A stretch of DNA of 64,000 bases from Bradyrhizobium sp. AZCC 1721 (GCF_036924715.1 NZ_JAZHSB010000001.1:4393001-4457000), one strand, 5' to 3'. Numbered from the stretch's first letter, positions 42,423 through 51,646 are shown. The notes: generated from the letters alone by a model not told the origin. A program made the numbers and translations.

Positions 42423-43570
42423 CACACGCGCTCCAGAATGCAGGTTGAGGCGGCGTGACGCACGCCGAGAAGACCGCCGGTGCCATGGGCGATCGCGAGG
42501 TCGCAATTCTTGACCTGCACCTTCGGGTGCGCTTCGCCGCGCAATTGGCGGACGGCCTCGAGGATTTTCGTCATGCCGCCGCGGTTGACCGGGTGATTGC
42601 TGCAGAGGCCGCCGCCGTCGGTGTTGAACGGCAGCTTGCCAACGCCCGAAATGAGATTGCCGTCGGCGACGAACTTGCCGCCCTCGCCTTTCTTGCAGAA
42701 GCCGAGGTCTTCGAGCTGCATCAGCACCGTGATGGTGAAGCTGTCGTAGATCGAGGCGTACTTGATATCCTTTGGCGTCACGCCCGCTTCCTCGAAGGCG
42801 CGCGGGCCGGACCAGACGCCGGCGGAATACGTAAGATCGAGATCCTTGCCGCCGCGCGGACCCTTCATCGCCTCGCCATGGCCGATCAGCCGCACAAGCG
42901 GCTTCTTCAGGCTCTTGGCGATCTCCGGCGTGGTCACGATCATCGCGCCGCCGCCATCGGTGACGACGCAGCAGTCCATGCGGTGCAGCGGGTCCGAAAT
43001 CAGCGGCGAGTTGATGACGTCCTCGACGGTGACGACTTCCTTCAGCATGGCGTGCGGGTTGTACTGGGCGTGATGAGATGCCGCGACCTTGATCCAGGCG
43101 AGCTGCTCACTGGTGGTGCCGTAGTCGTGCATGTGGCGCATGGCACACATGCCATAGGCATTGTGGGTGGTGGCGCCATAGGCCGCCTCGAAATCAGCCT
43201 CCGCGCCCGCTGCGCGCGGCGGCATCGGGCCGGTGCGCGGCTTGCCCGCGAGCGTGACCAGCGCGATCGAGCATTTGCCCGCGGCAATCGCTTCAGCCGC
43301 ATGGCCGAGATGGATCAAATAGGAACAGCCGCCGGTCTCGGTGGAATCGACGTGGCGCACCTTCAATCCGAGGTAATCGACCATCGGCCAGGCGCCGCCG
43401 GGAGCGTCACCGGCACAGAAATAGCCATCGATATCGGCTTTGGTGAGCCCGGCATCCTCGATCGCGCCCTTGGCGACCTCGGCGTGCAACTGTGCCGTTG
43501 ATTTATCGGGTGCGTGCCGGGTGGGATGCTCGTAGATCCCGGCAATGTAGGCTTTGCCTTTGATGGTCAA
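42422..43570 (-). CDS. SCP-x-like thiolase-fold protein, possible retro-aldolase
   Basis: A 382-residue thiolase-fold enzyme. The N-terminal active-site region reads ETGGCSYLIHL (Cys82), not the usual CxSG. The C-terminal region has NTDGGGLCSNHPVN, and where thiolases have a CxG loop this protein has HGTGG (362-366). Lacking that cysteine, it may be a thiolase-like aldolase such as Ltp2 rather than a true ketothiolase. Coupled to DUF35. GGAGAACG precedes the ATG. Confidence 0.88.
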   Translation of the reverse strand: MTIKGKAYIAGIYEHPTRHAPDKSTAQLHAEVAKGAIEDAGLTKADIDGYFCAGDAPGGAWPMVDYLGLKVRHVDSTETGGCSYLIHLGHAAEAIAAGKCSIALVTLAGKPRTGPMPPRAAGAEADFEAAYGATTHNAYGMCAMRHMHDYGTTSEQLAWIKVAASHHAQYNPHAMLKEVVTVEDVINSPLISDPLHRMDCCVVTDGGGAMIVTTPEIAKSLKKPLVRLIGHGEAMKGPRGGKDLDLTYSAGVWSGPRAFEEAGVTPKDIKYASIYDSFTITVLMQLEDLGFCKKGEGGKFVADGNLISGVGKLPFNTDGGGLCSNHPVNRGGMTKILEAVRQLRGEAHPKVQVKNCDLAIAHGTGGLLGVRHAASTCILERV

Positions 43571-43893
43571 ATCGTTCTCCGTTGGCGTTTCTTCTTTCCG
43601 AAAGTTTTTCTGGCCTGTCGCCGCCCCCTTGGCAAGCGCGGAAATATTCCGCCGGGCGAGAGCGTAGCGACTAGACTCAAGTCGGGATGATTATCGGCGA
43701 AAATCTTATCAGGCCGGAACGCGCGCCCGCCGTTCGGCTCCACGTTTCACAGCGCCGCGTTCTCGCGGCGCGGCGCCCTCATTGATGAGAGGGTGCAGGG
43801 AATGCCGGGTGACGGCAGCGGGCTTGTGGATGGTTTTGGATGGGTGCCGCACGGCGGCGCCCGCTGGTTTGCCGACGGGCCAATCAGCAAGCG
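43571..43893. other. Convergent/divergent spacer with GC-rich element
   Basis: About 320 bases. A stretch near 43780-43835 (GAGGGTGCAGGGAATGCCGG, GTGACGGCAGCGGGC) resembles a GC-rich non-coding element found repeatedly in Bradyrhizobium genomes. It also weakly recalls a cobalamin-riboswitch core, but key parts are missing. No gene seen. Confidence 0.4.
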
Positions 43894-44220
43894 TCAGCCG
43901 GTATTCCTGACCGCATCGACCAGCATCGCGTAGAGCTGGCGCTTGGTGAATTCCTTGGGCTGCGTTGCCGCCGGCTTGCGCTGGGACACGACCTTGTCGG
44001 CCGGGCGGGCACAGGCCGACTGCGCTACCTTTCGCTTCGGCACCGACACGATCCTGGGGTTCGCGGTTGGCGGCTTGCGACCGCGCTTCTGGCCCATGCG
44101 CTGCAACTTGGCGCTCACGGCATTACGGCTCAGGCCTAGCCGACTTGCGATCTGACCGGCGCTGTGGCCATCGGCCCAGAGCTTTTTGAGCAGTGCTACG
44201 TCTTTCGCATCCCAACCCAT
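43894..44220 (-). CDS. GcrA-like regulator
   Basis: A 108-residue protein. The N-terminal helix-turn-helix (MGWDAKDVALLKKLWADGHS, AGQIASRLGLSRNAVSAKL) matches the DNA-binding end of GcrA, the CcrM-methylation-dependent cell-cycle regulator. The middle is basic and disordered, and the C-terminus ends in TKRQLYAMLVDAVRNTG. It is shorter than true GcrA (about 170), so it is probably a paralogue. A perfect TATAAT lies 8-13 bases before the ATG, with no Shine-Dalgarno. Confidence 0.82.
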   Translation of the reverse strand: MGWDAKDVALLKKLWADGHSAGQIASRLGLSRNAVSAKLQRMGQKRGRKPPTANPRIVSVPKRKVAQSACARPADKVVSQRKPAATQPKEFTKRQLYAMLVDAVRNTG

Positions 44221-44227
44221 GGAGATG

Positions 44228-44233
44228 ATTATA
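44228..44233 (-). promoter_or_regulatory. Perfect -10 hexamer directly upstream of the GcrA-like gene
   Basis: TATAAT on the minus strand with its last base 8 bases before the start codon. Transcription from it would begin at or next to the ATG, giving a leaderless message. No good -35 is visible at 16-18 bases. Confidence 0.4.
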
Positions 44234-44398
44234 CATCGACTGCGAGCGACAGGCTAGTCGTTGCTCACGTTGCTTGAGCGAGGAAATGGTCTCGTCGGTA
44301 ATGCCGCGTCGTTGAGGACCGATACCCCTACTCGGCTTTCCACTTCACTGCCATCTGCCGCGCGGAGACGACCCACTCCTTGATTGCCCAGCAGGCAA

Positions 44399-44908
44399 TC
44401 AGTTGTAGCGATCGCGCACGCCGGACCAATTACCGGCGGTCAAATCAGGCTGAGCCTCTCGAAAATCCGCCGACGATCCCGCTGTCCACGGAAACTCTCC
44501 GCCTCGATCCGGGAATACCAGTTGGAGACATTCGAAGCTGTCATTTCCATAAAACCATCTGCACCATCCGAGGTGAGATTGATACTGCGCGCGCGACACT
44601 GGCAGAAGCACGGCCGCGGCATTGTCGAAGATCTGACCGGTTGGCTCACCAACCGGAGAACGTCGCCCGGCTTCGAGTTCGCGATAGATGTGCCAGAACG
44701 TATCCTGGGCGTTCTCTTTCGACATCGAGAACAACAACACCTCTGGAAACCTGAACTTCAGCCAGAAGCCGGTTGTGTAGGAGAAACCAGGCCCTTTATC
44801 GTCTGGCATGACGTGCATGCCAAACCAGCCATGTTCGCGAATCCGCCGAACGAAGTTCTGCTCGTGTTGGTCAAGCCGTTCAGGGTCGGCATCAAGGGCA
44901 GTGAACAT
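44399..44908 (-). CDS. DUF4262-family protein
   Basis: A 169-residue protein: MFTALDADPERLDQHEQNFV and GWFGMHVMPDDKGPGFSYTT, then YRSHLGWCRWFYGN-like C-terminal features. The family is unassigned. ATG 44908 is chosen by alignment; upstream in-frame sequence is made of dispersed repeats (hairpin at 44931-44968 and others) and is surely non-coding. Ribosome-binding site weak. Confidence 0.78.
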   Translation of the reverse strand: MFTALDADPERLDQHEQNFVRRIREHGWFGMHVMPDDKGPGFSYTTGFWLKFRFPEVLLFSMSKENAQDTFWHIYRELEAGRRSPVGEPTGQIFDNAAAVLLPVSRAQYQSHLGWCRWFYGNDSFECLQLVFPDRGGEFPWTAGSSADFREAQPDLTAGNWSGVRDRYN

Positions 44909-44930
44909 GCATGCACATCGGGTGTGATAG

Positions 44931-44968
44931 GCGTACGGTGGGTTACGCTTCGCTAACCCACCGTACGC
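44931..44968. repeat. Perfect 15-bp stem hairpin (GCGTACGGTGGGTTA)
   Basis: GCGTACGGTGGGTTA (44931-44945), 8-base loop CGCTTCGC, then its perfect complement (44954-44968). A typical Bradyrhizobium palindromic repeat, placed 23 bases upstream of the DUF4262 start. Confidence 0.9.
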
Positions 44969-44987
44969 AGCCACATCTACATACCTC

Positions 44988-45287
44988 ATCCTGAGGAGAC
45001 TGCGAAGCGGTCGTCTCGAAGGATTGCCGCAGGTGGGATCGGGGCCGCATGGTTCGAGACGCTCGAAGACGCGCTCCTCACCATGAGGGTTTAGGCTTTG
45101 CAAGGCGGGCACGGCGCTTTGCGCCTTTGCCCACCCCACCCGGCTCTCGTGCCCCGGACGCAGCGCAGCGCGCTAGCGGTGCGCTGCTGAGCCGGGGCCT
45201 ATGCGGTGAGATGGGTCCCGGCTCTGCGGCGCAACGCACCGGACGATGCTTCGCATCGCCGGGAGCGTTGCGCCGCGTCCGGGACAC
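44988..45287. repeat. Two adjoining dispersed repeats
   Basis: 44988-45090 carries inverted ends CCTCATCCTGAGGAG and GCTCCTCACCATGAGG. 45140-45287 is related to 40838-40964 (CCCCGGACGCAGCGCAGCG, GAGCCGGGGCC, ending in GCGCCGCGTCCGGGACA). They fill the 384-base space between the DUF4262 and oxidoreductase genes; no gene is present. Confidence 0.7.
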
Positions 45288-45292
45288 GGGGC

Positions 45293-48200
45293 TTACTCCG
45301 CCGCCAACTGCCGCGGCGCGGGGGGCGGGCTGGCGAGGTCGGCGGTTAGCTGCGCGTGGCGGGCTTTGGCGTCCGCGACCGCCTTCTCCTTGATCGGGCC
45401 ATAACCGCGGATGCGGTCGGGCAAGGACAACAACTCGACGGCGGTGTCGTGCGTGATCGGCGACAACAGGCCGAGCACGGTTTCGACATCCCTCTCGTAA
45501 GCCACGATCAGGTCGCGCTCGAGCTTGCGGTCGGCACTGTAGCCGAAAATGTCGAGCGGCGTGCCGCGGAGGAAGCGAAGCCTCGCGAGCGTCCGGAACA
45601 CGGGCATCATCCACGCGCCGAAGGCGCGCTTCTTCGGCCGCCCCAGCGCATCGAGGCCACCGCCGAGGATCGGCGGCGCCAGATTGAAATTGAACTTGAA
45701 CTCGCCTTCGAACTGGTCGCGGAGCTGCTTTTCGAAGCGGCCATCGGTGAACAGCCGCGCGACTTCGTACTCGTCCTTGTAGGCGAGCAGCTTGGCGTAG
45801 TTGATCGCGACCGCCCGCGGCAAGGCCTCGCCATAGCCGCCGTCGATTGCCGCATCACGGACTCGCTTCACGAGAGCCCGATAACGCTCGGCGAGCGCGG
45901 TATTTTGGTAGTCGGCGAGGTGCGCGCTGCGATGGACGATGATCTCGTCCAGCGTCATCACCTCCAGCGTCTTCGCCACCACTGGCTCGTCCTGGCCCTT
46001 CATCATGGCGTCGAGCCGCGCCGGATCGGCCGCGGCGAGACGGCCGAGCTGGAAGGCCTGCGTGTTCATCTTGATCGAAACGCCGTTGACCTCGATCGCC
46101 TGCAGTATAGCCTTTGCCGACAGCGGCAGCAGGCCCTTCTGATAGGCATAGCCCAGCATCATGATGTTGGTGGCAATGGAGTCGCCGAGCAGCGCTTCGG
46201 CAGGCTTGGTGAAATCGTAGAAACACGAATCCTTGCGCAGCTCGGTCTCCAGCACGTGGTTGACCTTGCGGCTCTGGAAATTGAAATCGCGGTTGAGGAT
46301 GAAGTCGGCAGTCGGGATCACGTGGGTATTGATGACGCCAACGGTACGGCTAGCTTCACAAAGCGTGATGGTATCCTTGGCAGCGGCGACCACCTCGTCG
46401 GCGGCCATCACGAGATCGGCGGTACCGGTGACGATCCGCGAACAGGTGACGTCGGCGGTGTGTTCGGAAAGCCGGACGTGGCTCAGCACCGCGCCGCCCT
46501 TCTGCGCCAGGCCGGACATGTCGAGGATCATGCTGGCCTTGCCCTCGATATGGGCGGCCATGCCGAGCAGCGCACCGATGGTCAAGACGCCGGTGCCGCC
46601 GACGCCGCCGACCGCGATGTTGTAGGGCCGTTCCAACGACGGGAGTGAGGCCGGCTCCGGCAAATCGTCGATATCACCAAGGCTGGCCGGCGCGCGGCGG
46701 CGCGGCTTGCCGCCGTCGATGGTGACGAAGGACGGGCAAAAGCCCTTCAGACAAGAGTAATCCTTGTTGCAGGTCGACTGGTTGATGGTGCGCTTGCGGC
46801 CCATCTCGGTTTCCAGCGGCTCGACCGAGATGCAGTTCGACTGCACCGAGCAATCGCCGCAGCCTTCGCACACGGCCGGATTGATCATGACGCGGCGCGC
46901 CGGGTCTTCCATCAGGCCGCGCTTGCGGCGGCGACGCTTTTCGGCGGCGCAGGTCTGCACGAACACGATCGCCGAAGTTCCCTTCAGCATGCGACAGATC
47001 TTCATGACATCCTGAAGCTCGTCGCGATGCGCGGTCTTGACGCCGGGTGCTATCTCGGACGCCGGATAGGCGTCGGGATTTTCCGAGACGAGGTAGATGT
47101 TGCGGATGCCCTCTGAATGGAGCTGGAAGGTGATCTGCTGCGGCGACAACTCGCCGTCGACGTGCTGGCCGCCGGTCATCGCGGTCGCGTCGTTATAGAG
47201 GATCTTGTAGGTGATATTGGCGCCCGAGGCGATCGCCTGGCGGATCGCAAGGCTGCCCGAATGGAAGTAGGTGCCGTCGCCGAGATTGGCGAACACGTGC
47301 TCTTCCTTGGTGAAGGGTGCGACGCCGACCCACGGCACGCCCTCGCCTCCCATATGGGTATAGGTCTCGGTGTTGCGGTCCATCCACAGCGCCATGAAGT
47401 GACAGCCGATGCCGGCGAAGGCGCGGCTGCCTTCCGGCACCTTGGTCGAGGTGTTGTGCGGGCAGCCCGAGCAGAAATACGGCGTGCGGGTGACCGGCGC
47501 GACGGCCTGCATCTGGGTCGCCTGTCGGCCATTGAACCAGTCGGCCTTGGCGCGCAGCATCGCGGCGATTTCGGGGTTGAGATTAAGTCGAAGCAGGCGT
47601 TCGGTCAGCGAGCTCGCAAGAGACGCAACGCTGAGCTCAGCGGCGAAGGTGAGAAACCGCTTGTCGTGGTCGTCCATCTTGCCGACGATGCGCGGACGGA
47701 CGTCGTCGCGCCAGTTGAACAGCTCCTGCTTGACCTGGTTCTCGACGATCTCGCGGCGCTCCTCGACGATGAAGATTTCCTCGAGGCCGATGGCGAAATT
47801 GCGCACGCCTTCCGGCTCCAGCGGCCAGGGCATGCCGATCTTGTAAAGCCGCAAGCCGATCTTGGCGGCGACCTCCTCGGTGATCCCGAGCTCGCGCAGC
47901 GCCTGACGGATGTCCTCGTAGCTCTTGCCGGATGCCATGATGCCATAGCGGGCATTCGGCGAATCCATGGTGATGCGGTTGATCTTGTTGGCGCGCGCAA
48001 ACGCGATCGCGGCATAGCCCTTGTAGTCCTGCAGGCGCAGGTCCTGCGCATAGCGGTCGTCGGGCCAGCGCAGGTTGAGGCCGCCCGGCGGCATCTCGAA
48101 ATCGGTCGGGATCGCGAACGGCGTCATCTCGTCGGTGAGGTCGATCTCGGCGGTGGTTTCCACCGTCTCGGTGATCACCTTCATGCCGACCCAGCAGCCG

Positions 48201-48784
48201 GAGTAGCGCGACATCGCGATACCCAACAGACCCATCTCGATCATTTCATGGATGCTGGAGGGATAGAGGTACGGCATCAGCGCGGAGATGAAGGCGTGGT
48301 CGGACTGATGCGGGACGGTAGAGGATTTGGCGCCGTGATCGTCGCCGGCGAGACACAGCACGCCGCCATGTTTAGCCGAGCCGGCCGTGTTGCCGTGGCG
48401 GAACACGTCGCCGCAGCGGTCGACGCCGGGGCCTTTACCGTACCAGATGCCGACCACGCCGTCGTACGTGGCGCCGGGCGAGAGATTGAGCTGCTGCGAG
48501 CCCCAGATCGCGGTGGCCGCGAGATCCTCGTTCACGCCGGGCTGGAACTTGATGTTGTACTGTTCGAGATGTTTGCGGGCTGCGAAGAGCTGCTGGTCGT
48601 AACCGCCCAAGGGGGAGCCGCGGTAACCGGAGATGAAGCCCGCGGTGTTGAGCCCTGCGGCGCGGTCGCGGCGAATTTGCGCCATCGGCAGGCGGACCAG
48701 CGCCTGGATGCCGGTCAGGAAGATGTGGCCGGACCCTTGCGTGTACTTCTGATCGAGACTGATCGGACCCTGGTTAATTCCCAT
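45293..48784 (-). CDS. Indolepyruvate:ferredoxin oxidoreductase, fused alpha-beta
   Basis: A 1163-residue fused 2-oxoacid oxidoreductase. N-terminal pyrimidine-binding domain (FISGYRGSPLGGYDQQL), TPP-binding domain (FCSGCPHNTSTKVPEGS; GGEGVPWVGVAPF), an iron-sulfur segment (CEGCGDCSVQSNC and CNKDYSCLKGFCPS) and the C-terminal gamma-type domain (GVGGTGVLTIGALLG) plus a terminal DUF6537. It oxidises arylpyruvates or branched 2-oxo acids to acyl-CoA, reducing ferredoxin. AGAGGG precedes the ATG. Monocistronic. Confidence 0.93.
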   Translation of the reverse strand: MGINQGPISLDQKYTQGSGHIFLTGIQALVRLPMAQIRRDRAAGLNTAGFISGYRGSPLGGYDQQLFAARKHLEQYNIKFQPGVNEDLAATAIWGSQQLNLSPGATYDGVVGIWYGKGPGVDRCGDVFRHGNTAGSAKHGGVLCLAGDDHGAKSSTVPHQSDHAFISALMPYLYPSSIHEMIEMGLLGIAMSRYSGCWVGMKVITETVETTAEIDLTDEMTPFAIPTDFEMPPGGLNLRWPDDRYAQDLRLQDYKGYAAIAFARANKINRITMDSPNARYGIMASGKSYEDIRQALRELGITEEVAAKIGLRLYKIGMPWPLEPEGVRNFAIGLEEIFIVEERREIVENQVKQELFNWRDDVRPRIVGKMDDHDKRFLTFAAELSVASLASSLTERLLRLNLNPEIAAMLRAKADWFNGRQATQMQAVAPVTRTPYFCSGCPHNTSTKVPEGSRAFAGIGCHFMALWMDRNTETYTHMGGEGVPWVGVAPFTKEEHVFANLGDGTYFHSGSLAIRQAIASGANITYKILYNDATAMTGGQHVDGELSPQQITFQLHSEGIRNIYLVSENPDAYPASEIAPGVKTAHRDELQDVMKICRMLKGTSAIVFVQTCAAEKRRRRKRGLMEDPARRVMINPAVCEGCGDCSVQSNCISVEPLETEMGRKRTINQSTCNKDYSCLKGFCPSFVTIDGGKPRRRAPASLGDIDDLPEPASLPSLERPYNIAVGGVGGTGVLTIGALLGMAAHIEGKASMILDMSGLAQKGGAVLSHVRLSEHTADVTCSRIVTGTADLVMAADEVVAAAKDTITLCEASRTVGVINTHVIPTADFILNRDFNFQSRKVNHVLETELRKDSCFYDFTKPAEALLGDSIATNIMMLGYAYQKGLLPLSAKAILQAIEVNGVSIKMNTQAFQLGRLAAADPARLDAMMKGQDEPVVAKTLEVMTLDEIIVHRSAHLADYQNTALAERYRALVKRVRDAAIDGGYGEALPRAVAINYAKLLAYKDEYEVARLFTDGRFEKQLRDQFEGEFKFNFNLAPPILGGGLDALGRPKKRAFGAWMMPVFRTLARLRFLRGTPLDIFGYSADRKLERDLIVAYERDVETVLGLLSPITHDTAVELLSLPDRIRGYGPIKEKAVADAKARHAQLTADLASPPPAPRQLAAE

Positions 48785-49063
48785 TGCAGCCCTCTTTGGC
48801 GGTAAGCCTTGATCGTGACGACGCTTTTTTAGCTAAGCATCTGAACTCGTTAGAACCAGTCTATGTCGGTTTTTCCGGGCCGCGCACCACAAATCTCGGC
48901 AAGAAAGCCGCGCCCTCAAACTTCGCAATATCGTGCCGGGAAAATCGACGCGGCATTTCGGTTTGTGTCGTCCGGAAGCCTCGGCGCGAAACGGCATGGC
49001 GCCCCCGCTGTGCGCACTTTCGCGCCACAACGCTCCAGAAGGTCAATCGGTGCAGGGACGACC

Positions 49064-49222
49064 ATGCGGGCGATTCTCGCGGCGCTGCTTTTGTGCACTG
49101 CGTTAGTGGCCGGCGAAGGTCATGAACGCCGGCGAACTGATGTCGGAGGTCGTGATCAACTCGACCTCGCAGATGAGCGATGCGGATGTCAGGGCAATCG
49201 CGGTTTACCTGCCCGGCAACGC
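49064..49222 (+). pseudogene. Cytochrome c remnant (signal peptide + C-terminal tail)
   Basis: MRAILAALLLCTALVAG is a signal peptide with AGGGACG upstream. In another frame directly after it comes GELMSEVVINSTSQMSDADV then RAIAVYL, the end of a class-I-like cytochrome c. The heme site CxxCH and the rest of the domain are missing. A large in-gene deletion with a frame change explains this. Confidence 0.6.
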
Positions 49223-49363
49223 CAATCTGCAATCGGCCGATCCCTCCTTCGAGGGAATCACCGGGTTCCAACATTACGGGGTTGCAACATTGGCTCGGAA
49301 CATCCGCGCACGCCAGCCATTGTCTCCACGCTTACTTGGGATGCCTAACGGAGGAACCCATTC

Positions 49364-49774
49364 ATGGCACACCAACCCGATCCGAACGATCCTTACCGCG
49401 CCGGCCTGAGCGATGAAGAAGTCCGCCGTCAGGCCCGCTTCAACAGTCTCGACAATGAGCTGCAGCCCGATCCCGCGCTGTCCGAAGGTCCGCCGAGTGG
49501 CGCCAAGGTTGCGATGTTCGCCGTTGCCATCGCGCTCGTACTCGGCGCGCTGTTCTATGGCCTGAACAACACCACCGTGCAGCAGGCCGGTACCTCGTCG
49601 ACCAACACCGCGCAGCAGACGCAGCCGGCCAACCCGTCGGCGCCTCCGGGCATGCGTGACGTAACGCCGCGCACTAACACCGATCCTGGCACGACCACGG
49701 GCGCCGCGACCAATCGCCCGACGCCGCGATCGCAGGAACCGACCGGCACCGAGGTCGATCGCTCCAAGCAGTAG
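49364..49774 (+). CDS. Single-pass membrane hypothetical protein
   Basis: A 136-residue protein: acidic soluble N-terminus (DPYRAGLSDEEVRRQARFNS), one membrane helix (VAMFAVAIALVLGALFYGLN at about 49-68), and a Thr/Pro/Asn-rich periplasmic tail. Common in Bradyrhizobium as a hypothetical protein. GGAGGAACCC precedes the ATG. A strong intrinsic terminator follows the gene. Confidence 0.8.
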   Translation: MAHQPDPNDPYRAGLSDEEVRRQARFNSLDNELQPDPALSEGPPSGAKVAMFAVAIALVLGALFYGLNNTTVQQAGTSSTNTAQQTQPANPSAPPGMRDVTPRTNTDPGTTTGAATNRPTPRSQEPTGTEVDRSKQ

Positions 49775-49798
49775 CGGTTGATCAATCCCAAACGACGT

Positions 49799-49828
49799 AC
49801 AGCGGGCAAAATGGCCCGCTGTTTTTTT
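49799..49828 (+). terminator. Intrinsic terminator
   Basis: Perfect 9-base stem ACAGCGGGC / GCCCGCTGT around loop AAAATG, followed by seven T. It ends the 49364-49774 transcript. Confidence 0.9.
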
Positions 49829-49975
49829 GCGTTGTCCAGGCTCAGAACCGATTGATCAAAGCCAGAGGATAACGATCGCGCGATGCACACTGGCCAACCC
49901 TGGCCTCGCCCCTCGCGGGCGAGGTCTATCGGCTCTTGAAACGTGCCTCGCCCTCGCTCCATTACGGAGACAAAC

Positions 49976-50716
49976 GTGGCGCAGAATATCTACGACAATC
50001 CCGATTTCTTCGCCGGCTACAGCCGATTACCTCGCCAGGTGCAGGGGCTGGACGGCGCGCCGGAATGGCCGGCTGTCCGGGCTATGCTGCCCGCGCTAAC
50101 CGGCAAGCGCGTGGCCGATCTGGGTTGCGGCTTCGGCTGGGCCTCGCGCTGGATGCGCGCGCAAGGCGCGGTCTCGGTGCTGGGCCTCGATCTGTCGCAG
50201 AACATGATCGCACGCGCCAAGGTCGATACCTCGGACCCGGACATTGAATATCTGCTCGCCGATCTTGAGACATTGGAGTTGCCCGAAGCGGCTTTCGACC
50301 TCATCCACAGCGCCCTGACCTTCCACTATGTCGAGGATTTCCGGCGCCTCGCGCGCATGATCCACAAGGCGCTGGTCGGCGGCGGAGATCTGGTCTTCAC
50401 GATAGAGCATCCGATCTTCATGGCTGCGGCGCATCCGCATTGGATCGCCGATGAAGACGGCCGCAAGACCTGGCCGGTCAACGGCTACTCGGTCGAGGGC
50501 GAGCGCCGCGCGGACTGGTTCGCCAAGGGCGTGCTGAAGTATCACCGGACCCTCGGCACGACGCTCAACACGCTGATTGATACGGGCTTCGAGTTGCGCC
50601 GGGTCGAGGAATTCGCCCCGACGCACGAACAGATCGAGCGCTTGCCCGAACTGGCCGAAGAGCTGGAGCGGCCGATGATGCTCCTGGTCTCAGCGCGAAA
50701 GACAGAAACGCGTTGA
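49976..50716 (+). CDS. SAM-dependent methyltransferase, class I
   Basis: A 246-residue methyltransferase with motif I VADLGCGFGW at 46-55, an acidic motif II (LGLDLSQNM) and SALTFHYVEDF. The length and the WP-containing C-terminal lid (TWPVNGYSVEGERRADWF) are typical of small-molecule methyltransferases. The substrate is unknown. GTG 49976 has GGAG 7 bases upstream and is preferred to the in-frame ATG at 49943. Confidence 0.9.
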   Translation: MAQNIYDNPDFFAGYSRLPRQVQGLDGAPEWPAVRAMLPALTGKRVADLGCGFGWASRWMRAQGAVSVLGLDLSQNMIARAKVDTSDPDIEYLLADLETLELPEAAFDLIHSALTFHYVEDFRRLARMIHKALVGGGDLVFTIEHPIFMAAAHPHWIADEDGRKTWPVNGYSVEGERRADWFAKGVLKYHRTLGTTLNTLIDTGFELRRVEEFAPTHEQIERLPELAEELERPMMLLVSARKTETR

Positions 50717-50720
50717 GAGT

Positions 50721-50754
50721 CGAGCCGCCCGCGCCGCATGACACGGGCGGCTCG
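50721..50754 (+). terminator. Hairpin after methyltransferase gene
   Basis: Perfect 10-base stem CGAGCCGCCC / GGGCGGCTCG with a 14-base loop, starting 4 bases after the stop codon. No T-run follows, so terminator activity is less certain. Confidence 0.55.
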
Positions 50755-50833
50755 CGATTGACCACCGCCTTAAAGATCGATGGCCGCTATCCGGGAGAAG
50801 CAGCAGTCATCTGACGCCTTCGGCCATTGGGAC

Positions 50834-51646
50834 CTAGCTGAACATCTTGTTGATCTCGCCGCCGGGATAGCCGTTGGCGAATTCGCCGAAGGTGCCCTTC
50901 TCCGCCATCTCCTTTGACGCCTTCATGAAGCCGGCCCAGGCCATCCGCGCCAGCGAAGCGCCGACGCTGATGCGGCGCACGCCGAGATCGGAGGCCGCCT
51001 GCAGCGATGGGCCGGCCGCGCCGACCAGGAGATTGACCGGCTTTGGATGCACCGCTTTCACGACCGCCGAAATCTCTTCCGGCGTCGCGATGCCGGGCGC
51101 ATAGAGGCAATCGGCGCCGGCTTCGGCATAGGCGGTGAGCCGGTCGATCACGAGCTTCAAATCCTTCTGCCCGCGCAGGAACGCCTCGCAGCGGCCGGTG
51201 AGCAGCACGCCGCTTTTGTCGGCATCGATCGCCTGGCGCGCCGCTTTGATGCGATCGACGGCGAGCGCGCGATCGAACAGCGGCTTTGCGTTGTCGCCGG
51301 TAAAATCCTCGATCGACAGGCCGGCCACGCCGGTCTTAACCGCGCGCGCGACATTGGCGCCGACCTTGTCCGGCTCGTGCGCAAAGCCGTCCTCGAAATC
51401 GGCGTTGACCGGAATATCGACCGCCGCGCAGATCGCTGTGAGATGGGCGCAGACGTCGTCGACGGTGACGTGGTTGTCGGCCTTGCCCAGCGTCCAGGCA
51501 AAGCCGGCGCTGGTGGACGCCAGTGCCTTGAAGCCGAGATGCTGCAACGCCTTCGCGCTGCCGACGTCAAACGGATTGGGGATGATGAAGCATCCGCTCT
51601 CGTGCAACTTCCTGAATGCGGCGCGTTTGTCAGCAGATGTCAGCAT
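50834..51646 (-). CDS. Isocitrate lyase/PEP mutase-family protein
   Basis: A 270-residue TIM-barrel protein. NADFEDGFA (Asp83, Glu85, Asp86) is the Mg site, and LSIEDFTGD and GADCLYAPGI are typical of the superfamily. It belongs to the branch of 2-oxo-acid phosphate or carboligase-like lyases that includes PEP mutase and 2,3-dimethylmalate lyase. Different subgroup from the enzyme at 2031. GGGGAGC precedes the ATG. Confidence 0.86.
   Translation of the reverse strand: MLTSADKRAAFRKLHESGCFIIPNPFDVGSAKALQHLGFKALASTSAGFAWTLGKADNHVTVDDVCAHLTAICAAVDIPVNADFEDGFAHEPDKVGANVARAVKTGVAGLSIEDFTGDNAKPLFDRALAVDRIKAARQAIDADKSGVLLTGRCEAFLRGQKDLKLVIDRLTAYAEAGADCLYAPGIATPEEISAVVKAVHPKPVNLLVGAAGPSLQAASDLGVRRISVGASLARMAWAGFMKASKEMAEKGTFGEFANGYPGGEINKMFS

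Noticed and set aside
43780..43835. Possible cobalamin riboswitch
   Set aside because: Some bases recall the conserved core, but the B12-box and a consistent fold are missing, and no cobalamin gene follows.
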